In this document: positions 1-12,060 of the stretch, in pieces
How positions within the stretch are numbered: position 1 is the first letter of the stretch
Layout: each line of letters starts with the position of its first letter
NCBI GenBank assembly: GCA_034766995.1
Contig: CM068322.1
Coordinates: 5,912,089 to 5,976,088 of the forward strand
DNA length: 64,000 nt
Source of the DNA: Acanthacorydalis orientalis
Lineage: Eukaryota > Arthropoda > Insecta > Megaloptera > Corydalidae
Reading direction: 5' to 3'
Notes under the pieces: generated by a model
Seen by the model: the letters and a program-made list of their open reading frames with translations, nothing else
The model's database searches: none
What the model was told of the DNA's origin: nothing
Translations under genes and position numbers: made by a program

Positions 1-290
1 TCATCAGTGGATTTAAGATAAACAAAACGTGGAACGTCGGTCGCAGTAAAATGTCGACCGATAATCAATATATTGGATTTTACTGCTTTGAAGATTAGCA
101 AACGTAGCGTGTTTCGATAATGCAAGCACCGACTACGACGATGTCTGAAATAACATCTTCAGTACTCCAACCGCACGACGTATTGAACCGTTCTGTCAAC
201 GTCGCTTCCGCTGTTGTTGACACGACGTCAAACAGATCAAAATCACTAACGATACATGTTACTTACGAGAGAGCCCACATTATTCAATAG
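1..290 (+). other. CpG-richer unique block at the window edge with a small ORF
   Basis: This block has visibly more CG dinucleotides than the DNA after position 300 and no simple repeats. An ATG at 120 opens a 56-codon frame that stops at 288-290 (begins MQAPTTTMSE, ends THVTYERAHIIQ-like). I do not recognise the product. On the minus strand ACTTAC at 261-266 reads as a GTAAGT donor. The block could be part of a host exon, 5' UTR or regulatory region cut by the window edge, but nothing here proves transcription. Confidence 0.25.
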
Positions 291-1255
291 TACATGGGGG
301 ATGACATTTTTTTTCTCATTTCGGTAGACAAATCTGTTTCGGTGAAGGTGTTTCTCTCACAAGTACTTATTTTCTCTTTTTATTCACACCGTGTAAATGA
401 ACAGAATTTCAAATGAGTGTTTGGTAAAATGAGATTATGAATAATAAAGTATCTCCATGTATTTTTAAACAAGTATCACATGTTTTATGTTTATATTAAG
501 ACTGAAAATCTATTTGATTAGCCTTAGTAAACGTGTACTGTTTTGTATCAGAAAATATATAAAAGTAATATGATTAAGTTAAGGAATACGAATTCAGTAG
601 AATTCAGAATAAGGGAAATATAAAACAGATAACTGAGTAATCGTTATAAATTTACAATTTTCACAAACTTTTATTCATTAGAAATATGAATTTACGTCTC
701 TATTAAATTATTCAATTAGTTTATTAAGTTGTGTATAATAATAATGCTTTATTAAAAATATACAAATATAGATATTTTTTTTAAAAAAATAAATATTTTG
801 AAAAAATATTAACAATAATTTATTGATCAAAGTAAATTTATTTGATATGTCAATAAATTATATGCTATTTTGATACTTCATTATTTTAGTTGACATTCCC
901 AGATCAGTTTATTTCAACTTTCCGGTTTTTTTTCTACTTTTTTATTAATTTTTGGTAATTATTATGTTTAAAATCGTATACTACCTGTTTTATATATTCA
1001 AATATTGGCCTTCCTCTAAGATTCTTTGCTTATTTGTGTCCTATTGATATTGTTTTAAACATTTTTTTTCAGTTTCAAGCTATTTTCAATTATATTATTC
1101 TTTTTCTTCTTTAATTATTTCTATAAATTATAAACTTTGACGATTTTTTGAACAGTTAATTTTTTACAACAAAGTTTTACCGTTCTAGTACTGTTACTAA
1201 ATTCAATTTCAGAAATAAATGATTTTCTCATCCCATAAATCATATTTTTTCGTAT
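291..1255. other. AT-rich spacer, nothing recognised
   Basis: Long A/T runs and short degenerate repeats. No open frame of note and no transposon end seen. Confidence 0.5.
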
Positions 1256-1257
1256 TA

Positions 1258-1340
1258 AAAATGTTTAATAAATGATTATCTATTATATTTAGTTGTTACT
1301 TATGTGCATTTCTATGGTGATGCCATTATCCTTGAAGTAA
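1258..1340 (+). repeat. Foldback repeat family, arm fragment (copy A)
   Basis: The order of motifs matches the left arm of the copy at 30705-30910: an AATAAATGATTA-type AT block, TTGTTACTTATGTGCATTT, then ATGG and a CATTATCC-like centre. No opposite arm follows, so this is a partial, diverged copy. Confidence 0.4.
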
Positions 1341-1669
1341 TGAAGTGCCGTAAAAATATATAATAAAAATAATTTGTGGTGTCAATAGCTCTTTACTAAA
1401 GTTCTATTGTTTGTCCCATAGTCTATCCATTCAAAGTTCTTCCTATTCTTAAACTCGTTTGTAATCAAATTCATACCATACATGAATTATATAAAACTAG
1501 AATAATTTAATACATACAAAAATGGTTGAGTCATTGCTTCTTAGGATAAAATTGTTGTTTTGGATGGACTACCCGTCTACATACGTGGAGAGGGTCGACG
1601 AAGTGATCCGTCAACTTCTAACTTTGCCATAACGGACATTTAGGATATTTAGGTAAGAGACGTGAAATA

Positions 1670-2040
1670 ACATTTCAAAAACCATGTCTTCGACTCTTGG
1701 TAAAAAAACTGAATGGTGAAAATCGCAAATGAGCCACAGTGTCTCAAAGAATTTGTTCGTGTCTAGAAACTCTATCCGAAAATCCTAAAGAATTGTTTTC
1801 TTTTCACAAAACTCCGTATCAATCACATCAGACTTACTCATGAATTAATTCTGAAAAATGAAACCTGACTGATATGTGACTCATATTTTAATGAATTGTA
1901 TGCTTTACAAAGAAATTAAGAACTGATTTAGATTACTTGTAGAAATCGCCGATTCTTTCTTTGCTGATGTTTAAGTTGCCAATCATGTTTTGGCATTAGT
2001 AAACTGAATATTGTAATTTAAATAAATGTTTATTTAGACC
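1670..2040 (+). pseudogene. Jockey-type LINE, C-terminal remnant
   Basis: Conceptual translation across frames gives LRINHIRLTHELIL (around 1810-1855) and, after a shift, HILMNCMLYKEIKN (around 1886-1930) followed by FRLLVEIADSFF. In Jockey and R1-like non-LTR retrotransposons the end of ORF2 carries a typical LRIGHTRLTH motif, then a Cys-rich stretch and a HILxECPLY motif; here both flanking motifs are present but the Cys-rich middle is lost. Several stops and frameshifts make it a dead fragment. The upstream part (1560-1670) contains an open stretch reading GRRSDPSTSNFAI that may belong to the same element, but I cannot place it. Assignment to the Jockey/R1 group is good; the exact clade is not. 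Confidence 0.6.
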
Positions 2041-2194
2041 GTTTTTAATGTTTTTTGCGTAATTTGTATTGAGTCTATGATGATTTTAACGTATACAATT
2101 TTAAAATCGGTGAATCCTAATATACTACCATAGTGTTTTGGAGTCACATTCTTTTTGACGTAGAATTACCTCTATATTTTCTTTAAGAGTGCCA

Positions 2195-2850
2195 TGTTAG
2201 CGTTGGGAGCGTTACCAAATACTGTAACGCAGATTCGCGCTTAGCACACTGCAATTGTTCAACCGATTCACATCGTATCAAACATGTTAAACAGCTAAGA
2301 AACTTCAGAACCTAAACCTAAAAATGCTTAATTTGTTAAAATTCACAAATTAAATTAAAAGTTATGACCTGGAAAATTTGAACATTGGAGTCAGGTTGAG
2401 TCAGAATCAAAAAATTAATATCTCAAAGGATCTTTATCGTACGACAAAAAATAAAATATCTGCGGATAGAGATTTCTAAACTCTGTAAGTTGAGCCCACA
2501 TTTTCATTGAGCGGAGTGCGGATGATAGCGGTGGGAGCGTTACTATTTGTTATAACACAGGTTTTGTGTTACTAAATGCTGTACGCAGGATCGCACTCAG
2601 TACTCCGCAACTGTTCAACTGATTCACATCTGATCAAAATTGTTTAAAAGCTAAAGGACTTCGAAATCTAAAAATACGTCACTTGTTAAAATCTGTTAAT
2701 TAAATTAAAAGTCATGACCTTAAAAATGTGAATATGGATTTTCACGTTGTGTCAGCATTCAAAGATGAATATCTTGAAAACTCTTTTTTCTACGATTAAA
2801 AATAAAATATCTGCAGATAGAGCTTTCAAAACTCCGTAAGAAAAACGCAT
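2195..2850. repeat. Diverged tandem duplication, two units of about 350 bp
   Basis: Landmarks recur in the same order about 350-356 bp apart: GGGAGCGTTAC (2207 and 2533), TTGTTCAACCGATTCACAT (2255) against CTGTTCAACTGATTCACAT (2611), AAATTAAATTAAAAGT then ATGACCT, and ATAAAATATCTGC (2451 and 2802) followed by GGATAGAG or AGATAGAG. The second unit carries a short insertion near 2545-2575. The units are diverged, so the duplication is old. No coding sequence was seen. It may be a remnant of a satellite or a locally duplicated transposon fragment. Confidence 0.8.
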
Positions 2851-2859
2851 ATTCATTTT

Positions 2860-3610
2860 TGAAATTTTTAAAATTACAAAAATGAATAAAATTAAAATAA
2901 ATAATTATAACTAAAAGTTTTATAAACCTATATACACTTTCAATAAATGTTTAATTTTTTAAATAACTTAATATAAAATATTTTCACTTCTCCAACCACA
3001 CGTAATTCTACGTAAGCTCCAGCGGTTGCATACATATACAATACCCATTTTTTTATACTATATTTATTTGTGTTATCAATTTAATTTTAGTGACATTAGC
3101 AGTTCCATTTCTATTGGGTTTATTATTAAGTTAACGTTTCAAACGGATGGACATATTTTATATTTAATTATAAACAAGATATTATTTAAATCTAAGTGAA
3201 CAATTGAAGGTGTTACAATTACTATTTTTGGTCAGGCGCTAATGATCATAGTTATTGACGCTCCCATAAACTTCAATAATCAGTTAGTATATCAATAGTC
3301 TTTTATTAGTTTTTTCTAAGATTACTTCTTGTAAACATCTCTTTCAATACATACGAGTGGGAAAATATGGGCAACTTTTTTTTTGTTGAAAATAAGTTAA
3401 ACTTAAGAACCGTTTCTATACATACGAGTGTGGTCTCGTAGTGTTCGCAATTAATTTATATATTCATTTCAATAGCACTCGACACGTAAATAACTCAATT
3501 ACAACAATCACATTTAATAAATAAATATATGAACATATCAACCATTAATAAAAGAATGGATTAATAAAAATACATTGAATTAAAAAAATATTTTTTTATA
3601 AAATAGTTCT
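2860..3610. other. AT-rich spacer
   Basis: No ORF, transposon end or structured repeat recognised. Confidence 0.5.
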
Positions 3611-3614
3611 TATT

Positions 3615-3616
<2 letters not shown>

Positions 3617-3683
<67 letters not shown>

Positions 3684-3733
3684 CATACATACATATATAT
3701 GTATATACATATATAGAGAGAGAGAGAGAGAAA
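3617..3733. repeat. Compound microsatellite (TA)n-(CATA)n-(GA)n
   Basis: A (TA)n run to 3679 is followed by four CATA units, a short TA stretch with GTATATAC, and (GA)n to 3733. Confidence 0.95.
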
Positions 3734-4424
3734 GATTTTTAATTAATTATTTTTAATGTAATTGAGATATCCAACACATAAAAAGTGAAATAGAAGTTAA
3801 GACCAGAAATTATAAATGACTATATAACAGATGATTTATTGATCTTAACTTATATAAAAAATGATTTTAATAATATTAAACTAATCCGAAATTGAAATAT
3901 ATCATAACTGAGAAAAATAATATACTTTCTAAATAATTTTTTATCATTATTTAATAAAATTAAAATTACACTGTTTCATGGTTTTTAATAATATGTAATC
4001 ATTTTATAGAAAATATTTGGAATCAATAAATAAATTTATTACTAATCACTAAATGAAGTAATTTTTAAAAATAAACATAATTATTTTCATGTAATAAATT
4101 AAATGAAAAATTAATTTCCATTTAGTTATTGAAGTACATATCAAATTATACATTTTTGTTATTTGTATAGTTTTAATAAGTTCCAAAAAGTATACTATTT
4201 ATTTAAATACACTATTCTATATTATCTGAATATTATACATAAATTAATTTAACATTATTTATCATTAAAATTCATGATGTAAAATTTAAATTTAAGAAAA
4301 ATTATTAGATGGTTTACATACCGAAACTATTATAATAAAATACTTAATTTGTGCAAATGAATGCGAAATTCTAATAAAGTAAAATACTAAACTATGTAAA
4401 TATTTTTTTAAAATATATAATTAT

Positions 4425-4427
<3 letters not shown>
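3734..4427. other. AT-rich spacer
   Basis: No gene or repeat element recognised. Confidence 0.5.

Positions 4428-4478
<51 letters not shown>
4428..4478. repeat. (TA)n microsatellite
   Basis: Perfect TA run of about 51 bp. Confidence 0.97.
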
Positions 4479-4479
<1 letters not shown>

Positions 4480-4669
4480 GCAAATATGATTAACAATGTA
4501 AGTAGATTTCATCCTGGTGTTTTTATAGTACTGAATAATTTAGAATAATTTTCACATTTTTATGAAATGTTATGTAAATCTACGCAACAGTTGAATATCT
4601 TGCTGAGATTGTTTTTTTATATAGACGGTGATCCTGTGAGAAGCTAATATAGTTCATGATATAATTACG

Positions 4670-4672
<3 letters not shown>

Positions 4673-4713
<41 letters not shown>
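4673..4713. repeat. (TA)n microsatellite
   Basis: Perfect TA run of about 41 bp. Confidence 0.97.
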
Positions 4714-4718
<5 letters not shown>

Positions 4719-4882
4719 TGTGTATATTGTGAGTATTTATTTCATTTAACTTTACATAATGCAAACAAAAAAGAGACAATACAGCAAAACTATTCAAGAA
4801 AAAGGAAACTAGATTCATATATTTTATATTGATTATATTTAGTCATCTTTGTATGAAAAAGTATCAGAATAGAATAGTGCAC

Positions 4883-4884
<2 letters not shown>

Positions 4885-4945
<61 letters not shown>
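4885..4945. repeat. (TA)n array abutting the 3' end of an RTE LINE
   Basis: A 61-bp TA run starts directly after the last element-like base of the minus-strand RTE copy (about 4946). The plus-strand RTE copy at 45028-46256 also ends straight into (TA)n, so the array is either the element's 3' tail or its target. Confidence 0.9.
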
Positions 4946-4947
<2 letters not shown>

Positions 4948-6947
4948 CAATAGCAGCAGCCTCTGTCAATTCACTGCTGGATGAAGGTCTCTTCCCTGAT
5001 TTTCTATTTTGTATGATTGAATGCATCAATTCTCCACAGATTTCTGATATTTTTTTTAATTTCCTTATCCAACGTGTTCATTGGTCTCTTTCTTGGTCTT
5101 CCATATTCCTTGATTCTAACTTAATAATTTCTAATCTCCATCGGCTATCATCTCTTCTTGAAAAATGCCTCACCCATTTCCTTTTGAGACTATTTATTCT
5201 TCTTATTACATCTGTAACTCTTGTCTATTTTCGTATCCATTCTATTCTTTTCCTACCACTTGTTATCCCTAGCATGAATCCTTCCATACTTCTCTGTGTT
5301 GTTTGGAGTCTTTGAATGATTTTGGCGTTAAGACCCCATATTTCGTTGCCGTAGGTAGGGACTGGTAATATGCATTGATCAATTTTTTTTTCAAATAAAG
5401 TGAGATTGTTAAATTAAATATCAAGCCGTTTCATCCAAATGAGCTTCATCTTATTTTTATTCTCCTGTTTACTTCTTCAACGAATGATTCATTTTTGTTG
5501 ATTGGCTGACCTATATAGATGTACTTCGTAATTTCTTCTATTTCTGTTCCTTTTATTTCAATTTTTTTCGACCGGAAAAACGCATTGAACAACACTTTTG
5601 CTTTTGCGTGATTCATGTTTAGACCAATTTTTGATTTGAATAGTTTTATTCTTATAGCCTCTTTTGTAGCTCTTCTGGAGTACTGGCGAAGATAACGATA
5701 TCATCATCAAACTGGATGTGACTTAACTATTCGCCTTTTATTTTGTTTCCTTTGTCCTTGCGAACGATTTGAATACTTCTTCTAAGGCTGTAGTAAATAA
5801 TTTCGGTGAAACATCTTTCTGTCTCATACCTTTCTCGATTTTTATCTTTTTTGTTTCTTCCTGTACCACCTCCGTCATGGTTGCATTCTTGTAGATGTTA
5901 TCTATCAACTCGTTGTATGTGTCCTCATAATCCTGGTTATTCAATGCAGATATAAGTGATGATGTTGTAAGAGTCCAAGCCTCTTCATAGTCTAAATCCA
6001 AGACAAATTAGTATTTGGTATTCATCTAACTGGATAATTACTTCACTCGTTACCTAAATGTTATCCATTGCACTTAATCAACTTAGAAATTCTACTTATT
6101 TCCTTAGTTTAGCGAAATTTAGCTTCGCTTGTAGACGTTTTGATATCATTTTTTGTAAAGATCTTATATATTGTAGATAGTAGAGTAATTGATCGCTAGT
6201 TTTTCAAATCCTTTTTATCTCTTTTCTTTTGCAGAAGAATTATGGTGGCTTCATTCCATTTATCTGGGATAGTTGTTTTTTCCATATACGATGTGAATAT
6301 ATCGGCGAGATAATTATCGTTTTTCTCCTACCAGCTTGAATTCAATTTTTCATTTTCATTATTGCACATGAGACCTCTTATGGTAATACTAGCGGGACAC
6401 ATTTTTTTGTAAGCTCTCTATCCTTGTTTATTCATCACAGGTACTTTTGTATAACTTAGTGTAGAATACTTCTACGCTCTAGATGATTGATGTTTTCTTA
6501 AATATTCTACTGCCATTCTCTAATTTCAGAACAATTATATACTCTGTCATTCACCATGCTATGTTTCATTCTTTGACATCTTTTATTTTCTTCAATAGTC
6601 TTCCTAATTAACTCATTGTTATATTTTCGAACGTGTTCTCTAATACAATTTCTCAATATTTTGCCAAATTTGTTGTATTCGATTCAGTCCTATAATACTA
6701 TCCGTTAGTTTACTTTCTCTTCCCTCCTTCATTTGACCATTCGTCATTTCTGATATTTTCTTATTTGATTTTATGTTATCAGTTCCTCCAACTTTCTTGT
6801 ACGGACTCTAATAATCTCAACCACTTTTTTTCGTCATTCTCATTTTCGTTTTCCAATATAATCAAATCGATTTTTAACTCTATTTCAAATTCTACTTTTA
6901 TTTCTGTTAGTATTTGTATATTTATTTCCTTCAAACTTGCTTTTATG

Positions 6948-6952
<5 letters not shown>
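4946..6952 (-). pseudogene. RTE-type LINE, 5'-truncated reverse transcriptase (copy 1)
   Basis: The minus strand, read across frameshifts, follows the order of RTE-like endonuclease/reverse-transcriptase proteins. A helical linker reads VRKYNNELIRKTIEENKRC (about 6600-6650), then VEVFYTKLY (about 6450-6480). RT blocks follow: ATIILLQKKRDKKDLKN and SITLLSTIYKIFTKMI near 6160-6280, the LDYEEA block near 6000, an open 87-codon stretch at 5738-6001 with MRQKDVSPKLFTTALEEVF, and FDDDIVIFA near 5700, the catalytic aspartate box (F-x-D-D). The C-terminal part (VPTYGNEIW, RVTDVIRRI-like, RHFSRRDDSRW) runs to about 4960. The first RT aspartate block has lost its usual D (AWTLT where AFDSV is typical). 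Most of the endonuclease is missing at the 5' side, where the sequence stops at another (TA)n run. Dead copy. Confidence 0.85.

Positions 6953-6998
<46 letters not shown>
6953..6998. repeat. (TA)n array at the 5' junction of the RTE copy
   Basis: A TA run ending in CACACA borders the truncated 5' end of the minus-strand RTE element. Together with 4885-4945 it places the LINE between two TA arrays. Confidence 0.9.
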
Positions 6999-6999
<1 letters not shown>

Positions 7000-7112
7000 T
7001 TGCCTTATATTATTTTCAATAATTCTTTTTAATAATTGTCATAAGAAGAGAGGAATAATGTTTAGTCATTGTGTTACTGTATCTTATAGTATTTTTCGCT
7101 TGTCTTTACAAT

Positions 7113-7172
7113 ATAACAGAGTGAATATAACAGAGTGAATAATACAGTAACAATAATAACAGAGTGAATAAT
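7113..7172. repeat. Short tandem repeat, ATAACAGAGTGAATA unit
   Basis: Three copies of the 15-bp unit (two adjacent, one after a short spacer) lie just outside the mariner end at 7182. Confidence 0.85.
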
Positions 7173-7181
7173 ACTAATCTA

Positions 7182-7660
7182 CTAGAAAACAAAAAATGTT
7201 CGCGCGGTTTTTTATAACAAAAATTAAACAAGTGCAAAAATTTTCATAAAATATTTTATTCATTGAAATAAACAACTCCACAATCTACAGCCTTTTCTCA
7301 ACGATATACAAGTTTTTAATTCCCGCTTTTATAAAATGTTTGTACCTTAAGTAAAAAAGTCTACCAACCTCCGTTTCAATCTCTGTTTTGTTTGGTCTAT
7401 TTCGCCTAGAGTCAAAAAAGGTAATAATCGCTTGAAGAAATATCAGGAGAATATGTAGCATGAGGTAGTATCTCCCATTCTAAAACATGAATCTTTTCAA
7501 GTGTAAGTATTACAGTATGTGGTTTTGGATTTTCCTACAAGAATAGCACTTTTTTCCGATGAAATAGCGTTGACTGTTTTTATCTGAGTAAGTTATTTAC
7601 ATGTTAGTTTCAAATTGGTTTTCACGGTGAAGTGTAATTCTTTGTTATAAATAATATTGG
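7182..7660 (-). pseudogene. Mariner 3'-end remnant with its terminal inverted repeat
   Basis: The plus-strand left end, CTAGAAAAC then AAAAAATGTTCGCGCGG, resembles the mariner terminus type TTAGGTTGTCCAAAAAGTTC-GCGCGG and is preceded by a TA target duplication at 7180-7181. On the minus strand translation gives PKPHTVILTLEKIHVLEWE then ILPHATYSPDISSSDYYLF. This matches the mariner segment from the second catalytic Asp block (HDNARPHT) to the third (YSPDLAPSDYHLF). The second Asp is lost: where HDNA is expected there is a stop and ENP. The third Asp (SDY) remains. The C-terminal LRYKHFIKAGIKNL-like region follows with shifts. The N-terminal half and the other TIR were not found, so it is truncated near 7660. 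Confidence 0.7.
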
Positions 7661-8600
7661 GTTTTTTCGAACGTAGTGCATCTTTAATTGATTCATCGTC
7701 AGAAACAATTTTTCGAAACTTGCATAATTCATGATCTTAAATATACGGACAAAAATGGATTTTGTATATAAATGATGTTTATCCTATGTCAAATTCTTTC
7801 ATATTCAAACATTTTCTGTTCAAATTCTTCTCATGTATAAACACTTACATAATGGTCAGATAAAGTAAATAAATATTTAATATAACGAGAGTATGTAGAA
7901 GTACAAACGAATGCAGTGTATTGAAAATAAAGATTCCTACACATAATCAATTTATATGAATCTGATTTCATTTCATTTATGTTATTACTGTGTTTTGCGT
8001 CCTTTATAATTACCCGATATAAAGACAAATGAAATATCTGTATGTATATTTTAAATTAATATTTCTATCTACATTCATGATCAAATCGAATAACCCACCT
8101 ATAGATATATTCTATTATATAATATAAAGGTAAGTGTAACACATGGTAATCAATTGATGATGTAATAAAGAAATTTTAAGTGATATTATAAAATGTTTAT
8201 TTCTTTCTTCTAAATTAATTCATTCGAATTCTGATACATACTCGTATGTTCTATGACATAAGAAACCATTAAACTATTTTTATTTTCGGATATATTTATA
8301 ATTATAAACTAATCTTATTGTAATTTCCAAGGTGATTGATGTGCGGTGCGATTTTTTTTTCATTGTGTTTAGTTGAATCTGTGTTATTTGTGTATTTGTA
8401 TTAGTATTTCTTCAAGTTATTCACTTTCTAGTAGACGAATTACATTTTTCAGACCATCGTTTGAATTGTATGAAGTTTTGCTAATAAATAAGAATACAGA
8501 TTGATCAGTAAGATATTTTATTCATTTTATTAAAATTTATAGTAAATTTACAAAATTATTTTTAAACACTTTTTTTTAAAAAAAATAGTTATAAATGTAA
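7661..8600. other. AT-rich spacer
   Basis: No gene recognised. A 65-codon minus-strand frame at 7831-8028 has no recognisable motif and is probably chance. Confidence 0.5.
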
Positions 8601-8604
8601 CTTT

Positions 8605-8778
8605 CTGTAAAATTTTTCACCAATGATTTATTACTTCGTCGCACAAATGATCGATAATTGTTCAAAATGATAAATGATATTTTTTTTAGATTTTTGATTA
8701 AAAGAAAATTATAGTTTGCTATTATAGTGAGATAATAATACATTGGTGAAAGTAAATTTAGCCACAGTGATAGTAATA
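8605..8778. repeat. Foldback repeat family, short two-ended copy (copy I)
   Basis: The right end, read on the minus strand as TCACTGTGGCTAAATTTAC then TTTCACCAATG, matches the outer end of the copy at 30705 (TCGCTGTGGCTCAATTCAC). The left end at about 8615 has TTTTCACCAATGATTTATTA, an inverted match to the right end. This gives a compact inverted-repeat copy of about 170 bp. Confidence 0.55.
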
Positions 8779-8779
8779 T

Positions 8780-9365
8780 TTTGTACTATAAACGTTCTTA
8801 CTAATTCATCAAATATTCTGAAAGAATGTAGAAAATATTGAAATTTTTAATCAAATTTAAAATACTTCTATAATTAGTATAAATTTTACAGTTTTAATTT
8901 TAATTATTCTAGTATTTTAATTGTAAATAATAAAAGCTGTAACAAAAATTAATAACTGTATTGTAGTTATAGAGTTAGTTTCAATATAGTAGACAAATTA
9001 GTGTTCATATTTTTATTGTCAGTTAGTAAGCATTTCCTTTCAGCAAAACGCTGCAATTTTAGGTAAAGAGAATCAGTTCCTGTTTTCAACATTTTAAATA
9101 TTCAAATAATAATCAGTGTATATATTTCCAAGACTTTATAAAAATATTTTTTTCATTTCGAAATGGTAGTTTTCATAAGGAAACGAGAAACTAATATGTA
9201 ATCTAAGATTATAACCTTATGCTTTTATACCAGTGATTCCATATTAACCTGGTGGTCTTGGTCTTGAAAAGTCACTTAATGAGTTATCTGTTTCTCTTAA
9301 TTTAATCTCTTGATTTTTTCAAAAACAGTTCGATGGTATAATATATTTTTTTTGCATTTGTTAAG
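8780..9365. other. AT-rich spacer
   Basis: No gene or element recognised. Confidence 0.5.
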
Positions 9366-9367
9366 AG

Positions 9368-9369
<2 letters not shown>

Positions 9370-9419
<50 letters not shown>

Positions 9420-9431
9420 ATATATATATAT
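9370..9431. repeat. (TA)n microsatellite
   Basis: Two adjacent TA runs separated by GTTA. Confidence 0.95.
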
Positions 9432-9439
9432 TATAGATG

Positions 9440-10160
9440 TGGTTTATAACATTATATATAGAATATCGCGTAACTATTTGTATACATTATAATAAAAATA
9501 AAATACTCAAGTTCGTTGCAGAATGTGTACAATTATCTGTCTTGAACAGTATAAGATAATTTTTGTACGAAAATATGTTTATTTGGCGGAAAAATACGCG
9601 CGAAAAATCAGTTTTAGACCATTTAAGATAGATTTATTAAATATAAATATAAATAAAGTTTATTAACGATAAATAGAAGAATAGGGCAGATAATAGAGAT
9701 GATAAAAGAGTACGATTGTAAAAAGAGTTATCATTATCGAACTAGCAGCTTCGTTGTAAGGTTTGCCATCTGAACTTTCTAAATGTATCTAATTGTAAGG
9801 CGAGTGTAGATGCAGTTCGGCTAATTCATTTAAAACAATTTAAATACAACTGTTTTGTTGATTTTGGATAGTTCATATTCTCTAACACAGTATATTGGAT
9901 GCAATTTTTTGTCAGCCTAAGCGAATAAAATAATACGTTTGCAATATTTTATATTTTAAATTAAAAGATATGTTTAATGTAAACTCAAATTTAGTATATC
10001 AAGAAACTTCCTGAGGATGGTTCCTTTAGGACAGGGAAACTAAAACTCATATTAGTAGATAACTACTTATTCTTTCATTAACAACATTGAGAATATTTTT
10101 GTAAACTAATAATGCACTTTTATTTATTGTACTTAAATATAAACGAGTATATATATATTT
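9440..10160. other. Spacer, partly less AT-rich
   Basis: Unique-looking sequence with nothing recognised. The 9700-9850 part is somewhat richer in G and C than its surroundings, but no ORF or motif was identified. Confidence 0.4.
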
Positions 10161-10163
10161 ATA

Positions 10164-10164
<1 letters not shown>

Positions 10165-10214
<50 letters not shown>

Positions 10215-10277
10215 TAGATTTATGTGTGCATGTGTTATTTGAAGATAACAAAAGTGTGGTCTGGTAAAAAGTAGATT

Positions 10278-10315
<38 letters not shown>
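10165..10315. repeat. Pair of (TA)n microsatellites
   Basis: TA runs at 10165-10210 and 10281-10315 flank a short segment with TGTGTGCATGTG. Confidence 0.95.
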
Positions 10316-10317
<2 letters not shown>

Positions 10318-10711
10318 GTACGTGTTAAATATATATTTTTTTTTAAAATTACAACATTCTTAATTTAGATAAGGTTACAAAATTGGGTAGATACCGTTAA
10401 GATGTTTTCATACCAAAAAAAGACAACTTAATTCAAGATTATGAATACAAAATTGTAAATACTTATTCGTAATAATGTTACATTGTAATTCCTTTATAAT
10501 ATCGCATAGAAAAGTGTGTGTGTGTATGTATATATATATATATATATGAGTGTACATTTGTGAGTATTTGTCTATGTACGTTTAGAAAAGAACAAAATTC
10601 TTATTATACTTGCGTCACGTTCTGTTCATATAACTATTAAACTGTATGTTGTTTGTAATTTTAATAACAATTATATTAAATGTATTGTACGGACACTGTC
10701 TATTTGTTAGT

Positions 10712-10715
<4 letters not shown>

Positions 10716-10775
<60 letters not shown>
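10716..10775. repeat. (TA)n microsatellite
   Basis: About 60 bp of TA repeats. Confidence 0.97.
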
Positions 10776-10781
<6 letters not shown>

Positions 10782-10986
10782 ATGAAAAGGCACTAAAAAG
10801 GAGAATATTATTCTGAAATGTAAATCATGAAGTATGAAAGGAAAATATTAAACTTACTTATAAATTGGTTCCCGTCATTGTTTTGTAACTAAATGAGTTT
10901 TGTCATTGATATTTTTAAATGAAATTACATATAATTTAATTCTTAATTTTAAAACATAATTTTATTATCTATTTGTCGCTATAGTA

Positions 10987-11015
10987 ATATATATATATAT
11001 ATATATATATACTCG

Positions 11016-11046
<31 letters not shown>

Positions 11047-11128
11047 ATATATATACACACATATATATATATATTATATATATAATATATACACACACAT
11101 ATATATATATATATACACACACACACTC

Positions 11129-11166
<38 letters not shown>

Positions 11167-11178
11167 GTATGTATATAT
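10987..11178. repeat. Complex TA/CA microsatellite with a duplicated internal unit
   Basis: The array mixes TA runs, (CA)n and (TATG)n. A roughly 43-bp unit (TA run, TATTATATATAATATATA, then CACACA) occurs twice in tandem between about 11029 and 11105, so the array has grown by segment duplication as well as slippage. Confidence 0.9.
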
Positions 11179-11179
11179 T

Positions 11180-12050
11180 CCAAATGGAATCAGTCATTTA
11201 CAAAAACCAATAAAGTGAGTTACTATTATGTATTTTAAACAAAAAAAAGTTAAGAATGTCTTATTACAAGTAAAAGTAGAGATTGATACCTTAATTTATA
11301 CTAAGGTGATAATATCTACTTGTAATAAACTATAAACCAATGTGAAATATTTATTCATATTTCAGAAATAAATAACAAAGTATAAGAACTCTAAGGTCTC
11401 GCTCGTTTATATTTTTGGCAGTAAAACTGAAATCAAATAGAGCACATATAAGTATAAAACAATGCCATTTATGAAACGAGGTCAAATTTATTCTAGATTC
11501 TGAAACTGATCAGTCTGATTATCTTATTTAGATTATTCGGGATAACATTTGAAACGTTTTTTTAGATTATAGAATATGTAGGTAGGGGATAGTTTTAACT
11601 GCTTTATAAATGAAAACTTTTATATATAATTTATTTTAATGGTGAGGGTGAGGTGTAAAGAAATTATATAATGTATAGAGAGGAATATTTGTTTCATTCA
11701 TACACATCTTTTAAAGGTCTGTACGCCAATGTAGTTAACCATTAATCAATAACAAATAATATTACAATAAAATAAAAAAGATCATTTATAATATTCACAT
11801 TTTTTTTAAATGATTATAAGATTATTTATTCTAAATATACTATTTGGATTACATACGAATTTAATCCTCAAACACTGATAATCTATTAATAAAGTAAGTG
11901 CTTAATTCTATTCAAGACATAGATCCCCTTACGCTATAAATAGTTTAATTATTTACAAAATGACTACAAATTCTTGCAAATAAAATATTAAGTAAAAGAG
12001 AAAGTAATGTAAATAATCATAATACATTCAAAATAATTGATTATTTTTAC
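11180..12050. other. AT-rich spacer upstream of the exon-like segment
   Basis: No coding sequence or transposon end recognised. It ends in a run (TTATTTTTACTTCGTTCCAG) that looks like a 3' splice site. Confidence 0.5.
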
Positions 12051-12060
12051 TTCGTTCCAG

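Noticed and set aside
3617..3733. Regular repeats that could suggest a CRISPR array
   Set aside because: They are simple microsatellites without spacers, in a eukaryotic context.
5013..5315. 100-codon plus-strand ORF
   Set aside because: Antisense shadow of the minus-strand RTE LINE, which shows recognisable reverse-transcriptase motifs.
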